Source: Brevibacterium antiquum (lineage in GTDB: Bacteria > Actinomycetota > Actinomycetes > Actinomycetales > Brevibacteriaceae). Taken from it: DNA of 64,000 bases. A program made the translations under genes and the position numbers. Location of the stretch: positions 124,001 to 188,000 of the forward strand of contig NZ_JABASX010000007.1 of NCBI RefSeq assembly GCF_016107655.1, in the 5' to 3' direction. Of the stretch, positions 52,159 to 61,744 are shown one piece after another (the first letter of the stretch is position 1; each line of letters starts with the position of its first letter). Below the pieces are notes generated by a model, which was given only the letters and a program-made list of their open reading frames with translations, had not been told where the DNA came from and ran no database searches.

Positions 52159-53195
52159 TGAATCTGCTGTCGCTGGTGATCTTCGTCGTGGCCGCCGTGG
52201 TCACGATGGTCAGCGCACTCATCGCCTTTCCACTGCTGCGGCGTGCCGGCGTCGTCGACGTGCCCTCTCATCGTTCGTCCCACACCCAGTCGACGGTGAG
52301 AGGGGGCGGCGTCGCCATCGGCTGCGGAATCACGGTCGCGACGGTGCTGGTCATGATCTGGAACCTCACACAGCATGGCGTCTACGGTCTGGGCAGCATC
52401 ATGCTGCCCATCGGGTTTCTGGTGCTGACCTGGTGCTATTCGGCGATCGGCATGAGCGATGACCTCGACTCCCTGCAGCCCATCGGCCGTCTGGTCGGGC
52501 AGGTCGTCCTCGCGGTTGTCTTCAGCGCCTGCATCGCGCTGTTCTCCACACAGGGAATCGCGCACGTCCTCGCCTTCGCCGTCATCGGCGTCACGCTGGT
52601 CAACGCCGTGAACTTCGTCGACGGACTCAATGGCTACGTGACCACATGGTCGATCATCACCGGGGCCTGGTTCGCATTTGTCGGTTCCTGGATTGACGAG
52701 AGCGACGTCATGCTCCTTTCTCTGGCTCTGGCCGGAGCCGCAGCCGGTTTCCTGCCATTCAACCTTGGCAGGGCGAAGGCATTCTTGGGGGACACTGGAA
52801 GCTATGGCATCGGAGCTGCGGTATTCGCCATCGCTGTCTGGCTCTTCGTCTTGGAAGTACCGATCGTCGTCATCATCGCGCCCATGATCTTCGTCCTCTT
52901 CGACGTCGGCCTCACCCTAGTGCTGCGCCTCTTCAAAGGAGAGAACATCTTCCTCCCGCATCGACACCACATCTATCAGCGGATCCAGCAGGCCGGTTGG
53001 TCCCATGGGCGTGTGTCTCTCTTCCACGCCGCACTGAGCATCCTCGCGTGCATTCTGGCGGTCCCTACCCTGATCGCAGGCAACACTGCGACCACTTATC
53101 CAGCCCACGTGTTCTGGGCCGGACTCCTGGCCCTCTACGCCTTCCTTCCCCTGTGGTTGCGCCGGCGCAGCACCGCCGAGGTGGTTCCCGCATGA
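52158..53195 (+). CDS. Polyprenyl-phosphate sugar-1-phosphate transferase (WecA/MraY family)
   Basis: 345-residue polytopic enzyme of the PNPT family that starts polymer synthesis by moving a sugar-1-phosphate from a UDP-sugar to undecaprenyl (or decaprenyl) phosphate. Motifs: DVPSHRSSHTQSTVRGGGVAIG, IGMSDDLDSLQPIGRLVGQ, the Mg-binding VNFVDGLNGY, FLGDTGSYGIG, and the sugar-recognition loop PHRHHIYQRIQ (HIYQR of the GlcNAc-type enzymes). About ten helices. ATG overlaps the upstream stop (TGATG), so it is coupled to the dehydratase, suggesting that the dehydratase product or GlcNAc primes the polymer. Confidence 0.92.
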   Translation: MNLLSLVIFVVAAVVTMVSALIAFPLLRRAGVVDVPSHRSSHTQSTVRGGGVAIGCGITVATVLVMIWNLTQHGVYGLGSIMLPIGFLVLTWCYSAIGMSDDLDSLQPIGRLVGQVVLAVVFSACIALFSTQGIAHVLAFAVIGVTLVNAVNFVDGLNGYVTTWSIITGAWFAFVGSWIDESDVMLLSLALAGAAAGFLPFNLGRAKAFLGDTGSYGIGAAVFAIAVWLFVLEVPIVVIIAPMIFVLFDVGLTLVLRLFKGENIFLPHRHHIYQRIQQAGWSHGRVSLFHAALSILACILAVPTLIAGNTATTYPAHVFWAGLLALYAFLPLWLRRRSTAEVVPA

Positions 53196-54553
53196 GGATC
53201 GTCCTGCTCAGCCATTACTACTATCCGGAGGTCGGTGCGCCGCAACGTCGATGGCGGATCCTCGTCGACCACCTCCGCGCCGCCGGTCATCAGGTCATCA
53301 CCGTCGCCCCGCACCCGCACTACCCGTATCCCGATCGGGATGGGTTCTTCGGGTCCCGGGTCGGTCTGGGACGTCGCCGCGTTGACGTGCGCCTCGGTGG
53401 CACTTGGGACACCGGGATCAACGGTGAGAGGATCCTGCGAGTTCCCTATCTGCACAGCGGTTCGTCCATGGCTCGACAGATGCTCGACCAGTCAGTGTCG
53501 GCCACCGGTGCCATGTCCGCCGTCATCGACCGGCTGCGCGGCAAGATGAAGCCCGATGTCATCGTCTCCACGACCCCGGCTCTACCGTTCCTGCTCGCCG
53601 GAGACACCTTGTCCCGGATCCTGCACGTGCCGCACGTCGCCGAGGTCCGCGACGCCTGGCCGGATCTCATCTCTGAGATGAACCTGGTCACCGGTGCCCT
53701 CGGGAAATACTTGCCGGGCGCACTCACCGGCTCTCTTGAGCACCGGCTACTGCCGGATCTCTTGACACGTGCCCAACGCCGCGCAGCGGTCGTCGTCGTC
53801 ACGACGGACGGATTCAAACACCGCCTGGAACAGCGGGGCGTGACCGCCGAGGTGGTGCGCAGCGGGGTCTCACCGGCAGAACTTGAGGGTGCCTCCGGGC
53901 TGACCGCCACTGGAGCGATTCCCTTGATCCCACCGGCTGAGGAGACCGTGAACGCAGCGGGCATTGCGAACCGCAGACCTGCTGCCGCACACACCGGACT
54001 CAATCTGCTCTACGTGGGCACCGTCGGGCGCTCCCAGGACCTGAGCACCTCGATCCGTGCTCTGGCCCGCACCGAGGGCGTGCGCCTGCGCATCGTCGGC
54101 GACGGTGCCGATACAGCAGAACTCAAGACCGTGGCGGCTGACCACCGGGTCCCCGTCGAGTTCCATTCTCAGCACGCGGGAGCGGAACTCGCCGCCCACT
54201 GGGACTGGGCAGATGCCGGTCTCGTCAGTCTCGGTGCGCTCGAGTCCTACGAATGTACGGTGCCCTCGAAGCTCTATTCGCTTATGGCACGTAGGATCCC
54301 GGTCCTCGGCGTCGTCGCTGGCGAGGCCGCAGACATCATCACTGGCACCGCCGCCGGTGAGGTGGCGATTCCCGGGGATTCCGCTTCAGTGTCCGCGGCC
54401 ATGACTCGGATGCGGGAGCGCGTCGAAGCCGGTGAGGAATTCGGCACCAATCCTCCTGCAGGACAGGAACCGCGCGAATGGGTGATCAGGCACGCCTCGG
54501 CTGCGGCCATGGGCCACAGTTACGAACGCATCCTCACACAGGTGGTCTCATGA
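53192..54553 (+). CDS. Glycosyltransferase family 4
   Basis: 453-residue GT-B enzyme. N-terminal MRIVLLSHYYYPEVGAPQRR is the acceptor domain of WbuB/GT4-type enzymes; EVRDAWPDLI follows at about 155; the donor domain starts LNLLYVGTVGRSQDLSTSIRA (about 268) with later SLGALESYECTVPSKLYSLMA containing the Glu-x7-Glu-like region. A Gly/Thr/Pro-rich linker separates the domains. ATGA overlap with both neighbours. Probably adds the second sugar to the primed lipid; sugar unknown. Confidence 0.9.
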   Translation: MRIVLLSHYYYPEVGAPQRRWRILVDHLRAAGHQVITVAPHPHYPYPDRDGFFGSRVGLGRRRVDVRLGGTWDTGINGERILRVPYLHSGSSMARQMLDQSVSATGAMSAVIDRLRGKMKPDVIVSTTPALPFLLAGDTLSRILHVPHVAEVRDAWPDLISEMNLVTGALGKYLPGALTGSLEHRLLPDLLTRAQRRAAVVVVTTDGFKHRLEQRGVTAEVVRSGVSPAELEGASGLTATGAIPLIPPAEETVNAAGIANRRPAAAHTGLNLLYVGTVGRSQDLSTSIRALARTEGVRLRIVGDGADTAELKTVAADHRVPVEFHSQHAGAELAAHWDWADAGLVSLGALESYECTVPSKLYSLMARRIPVLGVVAGEAADIITGTAAGEVAIPGDSASVSAAMTRMRERVEAGEEFGTNPPAGQEPREWVIRHASAAAMGHSYERILTQVVS

Positions 54554-56313
54554 ATCTGGTCTTCCTTGCGCGCCAGCTTGCCAATGTGGCTTCGACGACG
54601 ACTGCCCATATCAACGATGATCGTGTGTTCTTCGGCATGCAATTGGCCAGGCGACTGCCCGGTCCGGCTTCGCGCCTTGTCGGGCATACTCTCGGATGCG
54701 TACCCGGTGATGCGGGGCAGGCTGCCTCGGCCTGGCTGCTCGGGCAGGAGGCGAAGGCGAAGCGCCTCGTGTCGAATTCTCTGACGCCGTCCCGGCTGTT
54801 GGGAGAGATCGCCCTCAACCTCGGACTCCTCGACGAGGCCGAAGGCATCGCTGCCTCGGTGGCCGGCGCTGCCGCTCTGAGTTCACGCATTCGCTGGACC
54901 AAGGGTCAGCTCGACGAGGCGATCGACGTCCTGCCCGATGGTGCTCGTCGCACGCGGCTCGTCGATGAGCGTCTTTGCCTGCAGCCGGGCTGGTGGCCCA
55001 CTGTGACCAGTCACGTCACGGCCAGACGGTCCCGAGCCGCGAAGACGGACTCAACGAGTTCCACGTCGGTGGAGACCAACCGGCCCGCGGCTCTGCACGT
55101 GCTGACGAATTCTCTGCCCCACACCCGTTCCGGATACGCATATCGCTCGCACGCCATCCTCACCACGTTGCAGGATGCCGGGCACCGGGTGGTCGCCGCG
55201 ACCAGGCCCTCCTACCCGGTGACGATCGGGCGGGTGAGCTCGGGCCCGGTCGAGACCGTCGACGGTATTGACTACCTGCGGCAGGTGCCGCTGCGTCCGT
55301 TGCCCACACCCTCTGCCCGTCTGAGTGATCAGGCAGACTGGCTTGCTACTCAGGCACAGGAACGTGGTGCCCAGGTTCTCCACACGACCACGCACTATGT
55401 CAACGGTCTGGCCACCGGAGCAGCGGCGCACGCTGCTGGCCTGCCCTGGGTCTACGAGGTCCGTGGTGTGCTTGAAGAAACCTGGGCGGCAGGCGGGTCC
55501 ACTCCTGTTGAACGCGAAGCCCGTCGAGCCAGCCAGCGTTTCGAACTCATGCGAGACAAGGAGATCGAAGTCGCTACTGCCGCCGATGCCGTGATCACAC
55601 TCGGCGAAACCATGCGCGAGCACCTCATCGCGGGCGGAGTCCCGGCAGAGACGATCACCATCATTCCGAACTCGGTATCCGAAGCTGTCGTCAATGCAGA
55701 CGTTTCGCGCATCCCTGCCGAGGTGAGAGCTGGTCTTGGTCTGCCCGAAGTCGGCATCTGGGTCGGAACCGCAGCATCCATCGTCGGGTACGAAGGGCTT
55801 GGAGACCTAGTCGACTCCGTGATCTTGGCGCGAACTCAGGGAACGGACCTACGACTCCTCATCGCCGGCGACGGTATTGCGCTGCCGGAATTGCGAGAAC
55901 GGGCTGCAATCCTGGGGGAGAACGCGGTCTTCACTGGAAGGGTGTCGCAGGCAGAGGCAATCGAGTATCAGCTCGGGCTCGACGTAATCGTTGTCCCTCG
56001 GAAGAATGAACAGGTGTGCCAGCTCGTCACGCCAATCAAACCGATTGAGGCGTTGGGCCTGGGGCGTCCTGTCATCATTTCGGACCTGCCTGCATTGAAC
56101 GAACTCGTGCCAGAGTCCGCTGGAGTCCGCGTCGCACCAGGCGACCCGAACAGCTTGGCTGAGGCGCTGTCTGAGCTTGCCTGCAACGATGGTGCAAGAA
56201 TCAGATACGGAAAGAACGGACGCGAACACGTCCTGGCAACACGGAGGTGGAAGGACATCGGCCAGCGCTATGGTCAGGTCTATTCTCAGCTCATGGAAGT
56301 TGGTGCTGTATGA
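54550..56313 (+). CDS. Glycosyltransferase family 4 with variable N-terminal extension (paralog A)
   Basis: 587 residues. The first 180 are a helical, Ala/Leu-rich extension (like degenerate TPRs: GEIALNLGLLDEAEGIAASV) of unknown role. The GT-B part begins LHVLTNSLPHTRSGYAYRSH (about 187), followed by VYEVRGVLEETWAAGG, the donor domain start VGTAASIVGYEGLGDLVDS and VTPIKPIEALGLGRPVIISD. It shares these blocks with the genes at 59460 and 61745. ATGA overlaps at both ends place it inside the coupled operon immediately before the second ABC exporter. Confidence 0.88.
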   Translation: MNLVFLARQLANVASTTTAHINDDRVFFGMQLARRLPGPASRLVGHTLGCVPGDAGQAASAWLLGQEAKAKRLVSNSLTPSRLLGEIALNLGLLDEAEGIAASVAGAAALSSRIRWTKGQLDEAIDVLPDGARRTRLVDERLCLQPGWWPTVTSHVTARRSRAAKTDSTSSTSVETNRPAALHVLTNSLPHTRSGYAYRSHAILTTLQDAGHRVVAATRPSYPVTIGRVSSGPVETVDGIDYLRQVPLRPLPTPSARLSDQADWLATQAQERGAQVLHTTTHYVNGLATGAAAHAAGLPWVYEVRGVLEETWAAGGSTPVEREARRASQRFELMRDKEIEVATAADAVITLGETMREHLIAGGVPAETITIIPNSVSEAVVNADVSRIPAEVRAGLGLPEVGIWVGTAASIVGYEGLGDLVDSVILARTQGTDLRLLIAGDGIALPELRERAAILGENAVFTGRVSQAEAIEYQLGLDVIVVPRKNEQVCQLVTPIKPIEALGLGRPVIISDLPALNELVPESAGVRVAPGDPNSLAEALSELACNDGARIRYGKNGREHVLATRRWKDIGQRYGQVYSQLMEVGAV

Positions 56314-57191
56314 ATGAAGCTAAAAACCCATTAGGGTTGATCACGATTCCCTCGGTTTCGAGCGATGGCCTCGTGCCCGTAGGTAAACGTGCCAACTTGA
56401 AGAGTTATCTTTCGGCCCTGTGGAACCGCCGGCACTACATCATCGCGGAATCTCGGGCCAAAATGAGCAGTTCGACGCGGAAGAATCTCCTCGGCTACGG
56501 TTGGTTGTTTCTCACTCCTCTGCTTTCGGTGCTGGCGTACTGGTTTGTCTTCGGGTTCATTCTGCAAACATCTCGCGGTGTGCCCAACTTCCTCGGTTTT
56601 CTTGTCGTGGGTGTGTTCTTCTTCGGATTCACCGCCAAATGTATGACGGGCGGAACAGGGTCGATTCGCTCCGGTGCTTCGATGATCAGAGGATTTCAAT
56701 TTCCGCGTGCTGCCCTCCCTCTTTCGACTGTGGTGCGTAACTTCCTTGATTTCATGCCCTCCTTGCTCGTCATGATTATCATTCTTGTGATCGTTCCTCC
56801 TGCCGAAGTCATCACTTGGAGAGTTGTTCTCGTCATTCCCATTGTCATGTTGCAGACGATCTTCAATGTTGGACTCGCTTGTCTGCTGGCCCGGTTGGGC
56901 CACAAAATCCCGGACTTAACCAACTTCATGTCGATTGTTAGCCGCTTCTGGCTCTATGGCTCGGGTGTCTTCTTTGACATTGAGGACCGACTAGCTGATC
57001 ATCCAATGCTCCTGGTAGTGATGCAATACAATCCTCTGGCCGCTTACCTGACTCTGGTGCGCAATTCCTTGCTTTACGGCGTCGATTCGCCTTTGTCGCT
57101 GTGGCTGGTTGGAGCAATATGGGCATTCGGCCTTCTCATCGTCGGATTCCTATTCTTCTGGCGCGGGGAGGAGAGCTATGGCCGACTCTGA
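56310..57191 (+). CDS. ABC-2 permease of a second polysaccharide exporter
   Basis: 293 residues, same family as the permease at 43518: cytoplasmic N-terminus, then LLGYGWLFLTPLLSVLAYWFVFG, FPRAALPLSTVVRNFLDFMP, and SGVFFDIEDRLADHP in the last third. Six helices expected. Its presence next to a complete second ATPase means that the locus codes for two ABC glycan exporters. ATGA overlap with the GT gene. The first permease shares only the general family pattern, so they are not a recent duplication. Confidence 0.9.
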   Translation: MNEAKNPLGLITIPSVSSDGLVPVGKRANLKSYLSALWNRRHYIIAESRAKMSSSTRKNLLGYGWLFLTPLLSVLAYWFVFGFILQTSRGVPNFLGFLVVGVFFFGFTAKCMTGGTGSIRSGASMIRGFQFPRAALPLSTVVRNFLDFMPSLLVMIIILVIVPPAEVITWRVVLVIPIVMLQTIFNVGLACLLARLGHKIPDLTNFMSIVSRFWLYGSGVFFDIEDRLADHPMLLVVMQYNPLAAYLTLVRNSLLYGVDSPLSLWLVGAIWAFGLLIVGFLFFWRGEESYGRL

Positions 57192-58482
57192 GATTCAAGT
57201 ACCGACCATCATCGCTGAAAACGTGCAAGTTCGTTACACCGTCAATATAAACGACCCCGGACAACACGCAAAGGGCCTGAGACGGGTCGGAAATGTCCTA
57301 CTTGGACGGAGGGGACAGACTACAGTTCGCGCGCTGCGCGGAGTCAACTTTGTCGCTCACGAAGGCGAAATGGTTGGCGTGGTCGGTTCCAATGGATCTG
57401 GAAAGTCGACGTTTTTGCGAAATGTTGCTGGTATCGAACAGCCAGATCGGGGGCAAATCCTCGTCCGTTACCAGCCATTGCTCCTCGGAGTCAATGCTGC
57501 GCTCCAGCCGGCCCTTTCCGGCAGTGAGAACGTGCGACTTGGGTGTCTGGCTATGGGCCTAAGCCCGGATGAAGCTGCTGAAGCATTCGACTACGTCGTC
57601 AACCTCTCGGCTTTGGGAGCAGCCATCCACCGACCGATGGGCACATATTCGTCAGGAATGGGAGCGCGGCTGCGATTCGCTATTGCTCTTGCGGCTCGAC
57701 CGAAGATTCTTCTCATCGACGAAGCACTGTCAACAGGCGACGCGACCTTCGGTGAACGAAGTGAACGTGCCATGGATGAATTGCTGGCTGAAGCAGGTAC
57801 GGTTCTGTTGGTTAACCATGCGGCGAAAGTCATCCAGGAACTGTGCACTCGTGCCGTGTGGATGCACAAGGGCGAGATACTCATGGATGGTCCGGCTGAG
57901 GCGGTTGCGGAGAAATACCGTTGGTGGGCTTGGAATGTGGCCAAAGGTAACGAAGGCGTCGCCGATAAACTTCTTCACGATGTCGTCAGCAACGCAGTGA
58001 AAGAAGAGATCAACATTCTGGCACCAGAACTCATCAAGAACCCGATTCCTCGCCATGCTGCACGGCGGGTGAAGACGGTGGCCGCGAAGTCTGCTAGGCA
58101 TATGAAACGCCGCGACACCGTCGGGGAAGTCGAAGAGATCGACCTACCGCTTCTGACTGCTGCCGAATCACAATTCTGGCCTGCAGATTTGGAAGTTCAA
58201 CCTCCGAAGGCACAATTTCCCGACTTGCCAAAAGCTGCTTCCAGGGCGGTCAGCGCACCAAGTAGTCGTAATGACCCCCCACCATTGCGCTTACGTCCGA
58301 GTAACAACAGGGTGGTCCTTCGAGCTACTGACCCGAATGATCGAGCGTCAACAGTAGCGACCGCGAGCGACCTCACCGGACGTCGGCTTGAGGCAAATTC
58401 GAAGAGGATCGCCGATGAGCGATATAAAGAACGGCAGAGAATTCGTCAAGAACCTGATGCGTCACCACAGGAATCGCTATGA
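57178..58482 (+). CDS. ABC ATPase of second exporter with long charged C-terminal tail
   Basis: 434 residues. The nucleotide-binding domain has Walker A VVGSNGSGKST (about 68-78), signature YSSGMGARLRFAIALA (157-172) and Walker B ILLIDEALSTGD (177-188), and ends near residue 255. The remaining 180 residues are not the beta-sandwich sugar-binding domain of Wzt: they are rich in Lys, Arg, Pro and Ser (ARRVKTVAAKSARHMKRRD; APSSRNDPPPLRLRPSNNR) and look disordered. Perhaps a docking tail for other assembly proteins. Start overlaps the permease by 14 bp with GGGGAGGAG upstream. Confidence 0.9.
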   Translation: MADSEIQVPTIIAENVQVRYTVNINDPGQHAKGLRRVGNVLLGRRGQTTVRALRGVNFVAHEGEMVGVVGSNGSGKSTFLRNVAGIEQPDRGQILVRYQPLLLGVNAALQPALSGSENVRLGCLAMGLSPDEAAEAFDYVVNLSALGAAIHRPMGTYSSGMGARLRFAIALAARPKILLIDEALSTGDATFGERSERAMDELLAEAGTVLLVNHAAKVIQELCTRAVWMHKGEILMDGPAEAVAEKYRWWAWNVAKGNEGVADKLLHDVVSNAVKEEINILAPELIKNPIPRHAARRVKTVAAKSARHMKRRDTVGEVEEIDLPLLTAAESQFWPADLEVQPPKAQFPDLPKAASRAVSAPSSRNDPPPLRLRPSNNRVVLRATDPNDRASTVATASDLTGRRLEANSKRIADERYKERQRIRQEPDASPQESL

Positions 58483-59351
58483 TGAAAATCGCGGTCTTCG
58501 GATCCTGTGTAAGTAGGGACATCTGTGAGTTTATACCTGCCTCTGACGTCGCAGCTTACGTTGCACGTCAGTCGTCAATCGTCTCGCTTGGCCCTGTGGG
58601 AGCCAATACTTTTCCTTCTGGGCATCTGGAATCCGCATTTCAAACGAAGATGTTTGTAGGCGATCAGAAGGCTGATGCAATTGAGCGACTTATTTCCTCG
58701 TCTCCCGACGTGATCCTCATTGACCTGGTCGACGAAAGGCGTGGAGTTTGGAAGTTTCCCAATGGAACGTACCTGACAAATTCGGTTGAAGCGTACCGTG
58801 CAGGTGCCAACAAATGGGCGCCCCAGGCTGGAGCCCGGCTCTTGGAGTTCGGTTCAGACGAACACTTTTCCCTTTGGTCGTCAGCGTTCTGCTGTCAAGT
58901 CGAACAGCTTGGCGACGCCGGCCTATTGCGTCGGGCAATATTCTTAAACGTTGAATGGGCCTCTGCGCTGGCTGGGCAAACTCGCCCTTCTCGTGGTGCT
59001 CGACATGCCATTGGCCGGCGGACGCGCCGACTTCGTCGACGATTTCGGCTCAGCCGTAGAAAATTCCGACGTGGACAGAGCTTGATAAGCTCACTTCGAG
59101 TTGGACAGGAAATGACTGAGACCCAGGCAGAGTCATTTGCTCGTCGTGCTCGCCAGGCGAATCTGATGCGAAAACGCTACGCCTCCCATGTGGAATCCTT
59201 AATCGAAAATCGGGTTATCAGGATCGACGAAGTACTGAGGATCGATAGCAATAACAGATGGGGCGCCGAGCCGTTTCACTATCGTGAGAGCGATTACGCT
59301 TCCATGGCGAGCGAAATTGCAAACATCGCAAGGAGGTTCAGTAGTGATTGA
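58479..59351 (+). CDS. DUF6270 protein (SGNH-like), coupled to the exporter
   Basis: 290 residues. The N-terminus MMKIAVFGSCVSRDICEF carries the GSCVSRD block that marks DUF6270, a family found in surface-polysaccharide loci. The Gly-Ser-Cys resembles block I of SGNH hydrolases, and PFHYRESDYASMA near the C-terminus holds a conserved His, so an esterase or acyltransferase acting on the glycan is plausible but unproven. The middle (about residues 165-200) is extremely basic. ATGA overlap with the ATPase gene. From here GC content drops to near 50%. Confidence 0.8.
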   Translation: MMKIAVFGSCVSRDICEFIPASDVAAYVARQSSIVSLGPVGANTFPSGHLESAFQTKMFVGDQKADAIERLISSSPDVILIDLVDERRGVWKFPNGTYLTNSVEAYRAGANKWAPQAGARLLEFGSDEHFSLWSSAFCCQVEQLGDAGLLRRAIFLNVEWASALAGQTRPSRGARHAIGRRTRRLRRRFRLSRRKFRRGQSLISSLRVGQEMTETQAESFARRARQANLMRKRYASHVESLIENRVIRIDEVLRIDSNNRWGAEPFHYRESDYASMASEIANIARRFSSD

Positions 59352-59459
59352 CGGAACATGCTTTCTGACATCGAATAGAGTTCCCGATGCAGCAATTATC
59401 ATTAGAACTCGCGAGCATAGTCTGCGGAACTCACTACCGCGAATTTCATCGGAGGTACG

Positions 59460-61667
59460 TTGAGTCGCTCAAGAAGTGCTCTAGCATCCACTCGGCGCAA
59501 GACGTGGCGCGTAAGGCAAGACATTGCTCGCCTAATTATGCCTAGCGGTGGTACATTGCAACGTTCCGACATTTCGGCAAAGACGAGCGTCCAGCACGCT
59601 ATGGGGATAAACGCGACACATGTTGATTCTGCCGCAGTCCGCAGGAATTCCATCGAGCTTTGGCACAACGGCGAATTCGAGCGATCAGTTGATCAACTCC
59701 GCCATGCTCTACGAGACATGCCCCATGACAGCTTATTGTGGATGTCGCTGGGTAACCGACTTCAAAGTGGAAGGAAGTTTGATGCAGCCTATTTGGCTTT
59801 CACAAATTCTGTCGAGCTAGATCCGGGGAACTTCGGTGCTTTGGAACCGTTTATTGCGATGGCTTCGAGCAGAGGAGAGTACGAGCGTATCGATGCTGTG
59901 CTGGCACCGTTATCTGGTGCCATCTCTGGACGGCCTCATAGATTCCTGGAATCTTTGAACTACTCAATCGCCTACGGCCTGGATGACGCTGTCGAGGTAG
60001 TTGCAGAAGAGTCGGGTGGTTTTCCAGCATCTATCGCGAGAATGTATCTCCAGAGAGATGAATCTGCCTCGCAGGAGCTCAGCCCAATTGAACACACATC
60101 GGCACAGGCCGTGTACCGATTGGGCATCGGCAATTGGTATGACGCCATAGAATCTATACGCGGGTTACCAGATGAGTGGATCCCGGTCTCTAGCCTCCGT
60201 CTAGCAATTCGCAGAGCTAAACTACTTGGCGATGTGGTTGTCGTAGACGACATGGTGGGGGAGTATCTGCGTGTTAAGCCGGAAGACTCCTGGGCTAAGA
60301 ATCTCCGTAACGTACCGTCGAAATTGGCAGATCTGGAACTGCTTAAGCGCGAATACCCGTTTGGAGATAAGAGTGCCTCGGCAATAGGGCGCGACGTAGC
60401 GAAGAACCGGGTGGCATATACAGTATACAACTCCCTGCCTTATCACTCGGCTGGATATGCGACACGTACTCAAGGGCTTCTTCAAGCGCTCCGGAACCTC
60501 GGATGGGACGTCTCAGGCACTACGAGGCTCGAATACCCAATCGATATGCCTGGTTACAGGGACCCGAGTATTGTGTCCGCGATTGATTCAGTTGAGGGCG
60601 TACCTTATCATCGGCTGGTTTCAAGTGGAGCTCCGCTGCCGCGCCAGCCGCTTGAAGAATACGCCAAACAATATTCTGAGCGTCTCAAAAAATTCCTGAT
60701 TGACGAACGAGTCGCAATAGTTCATGCTGCGTCTAACCATTTGAACGGATTAGCATCGATATCCGCTGCGGTGGATTTGGGTATTCCTTCAATATACGAG
60801 GTTCGAGGGTTGTGGGAAATTACACGGGCCTCGAGAGATCCAGTTTGGGGAAGTGGCCCGATGTTCCGTCTAGCAGCGAAGCTTGAAGTTGAAGTTGCTT
60901 CCAGGGCGACAGAGGTGATCGCGATTACTAGTGGACTGAAATCAGAGCTTGTAAGGCGCGGTGTTGCCGCAGATAAGATCACAGTGGTCCCCAACGGTGT
61001 GGACGTCGCGCGGTTCCACCCGATTCGTAGGGATGAGCGATTGGCGGAGACTCTGGATGTCGGTGACCGCACTGTAATTGGTTACGTGGGGTCGGTCGTA
61101 GACTACGAGGGTCTTGCGATGCTCGTTGAAGCGGCTGCGGAGCTCTCTACCGAAAGAGATGATTTCTTGATCTTAATCGTAGGGGATGGCAAGGACCTCG
61201 GCTCTTTGAAACAGTTGGCGGTGGATTTGGGTGCCGAACAGTGCACTAACTTCGTTGGACGCGTCCCTCATTCAGAGGTGCAGGACTACTTTTCACTCAT
61301 TGACATCGCTCCATTTCCGCGCTTGCCATTGCCTGTCTGCGAAATGGTTTCGCCGTTGAAACCCTTTGAAGCCATGGCAATGGGGAAGGTTGTAGTCTGC
61401 TCCGATGTGGAAGCATTGGCTGAGATCATTCAAGACAATGTGACGGGCCTGCTGCACAGGAAAGGAGACGTAGCTTCCTTGACCTCAACTCTTCGTCGTT
61501 TGCTGGATGACCCGGAGCTGGGCCTATCCCTGGCGACATGCGCAAGACGATGGGTCCAAGACCACCGTACATGGATTGATGCGGCCGCTGCTGTCGGAGA
61601 GATATATGAACGGCTGGGTGGAGTTCGACAGTCGGGCGCGCTGGGCGACCCTCGTCTCAATTGCTAA
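59460..61667 (+). CDS. TPR-containing glycosyltransferase family 4 (paralog B)
   Basis: 735 residues. A basic N-terminus is followed by TPR-like helices (ELWHNGEFERSVDQLRHALR; DSLLWMSLGNRLQSGRKFDA; AYLAFTNSVELDPGNFGALE, about residues 65-130). The GT-B half starts VAYTVYNSLPYHSAGYATRT (about 320), with IYEVRGLWEITRASRDPVWG, VVPNGVDVARFHPI, IGYVGSVVDYEGLAMLVEAA and VSPLKPFEAMAMGKVVVCSD. The TTG start at 59460 has GGAGG 5-8 nt upstream. Gap of 108 bp after the DUF6270 gene, so same operon but not coupled. The TPRs may bind partner enzymes at the membrane. Confidence 0.87.
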   Translation: MSRSRSALASTRRKTWRVRQDIARLIMPSGGTLQRSDISAKTSVQHAMGINATHVDSAAVRRNSIELWHNGEFERSVDQLRHALRDMPHDSLLWMSLGNRLQSGRKFDAAYLAFTNSVELDPGNFGALEPFIAMASSRGEYERIDAVLAPLSGAISGRPHRFLESLNYSIAYGLDDAVEVVAEESGGFPASIARMYLQRDESASQELSPIEHTSAQAVYRLGIGNWYDAIESIRGLPDEWIPVSSLRLAIRRAKLLGDVVVVDDMVGEYLRVKPEDSWAKNLRNVPSKLADLELLKREYPFGDKSASAIGRDVAKNRVAYTVYNSLPYHSAGYATRTQGLLQALRNLGWDVSGTTRLEYPIDMPGYRDPSIVSAIDSVEGVPYHRLVSSGAPLPRQPLEEYAKQYSERLKKFLIDERVAIVHAASNHLNGLASISAAVDLGIPSIYEVRGLWEITRASRDPVWGSGPMFRLAAKLEVEVASRATEVIAITSGLKSELVRRGVAADKITVVPNGVDVARFHPIRRDERLAETLDVGDRTVIGYVGSVVDYEGLAMLVEAAAELSTERDDFLILIVGDGKDLGSLKQLAVDLGAEQCTNFVGRVPHSEVQDYFSLIDIAPFPRLPLPVCEMVSPLKPFEAMAMGKVVVCSDVEALAEIIQDNVTGLLHRKGDVASLTSTLRRLLDDPELGLSLATCARRWVQDHRTWIDAAAAVGEIYERLGGVRQSGALGDPRLNC

Positions 61668-61744
61668 ACAGTCAAAAGCCAAATCGGAATTAGACTTGCG
61701 CTGCAGTTACAATTTTCTAAGTATGAGGACAACTCAGGAGCAAC

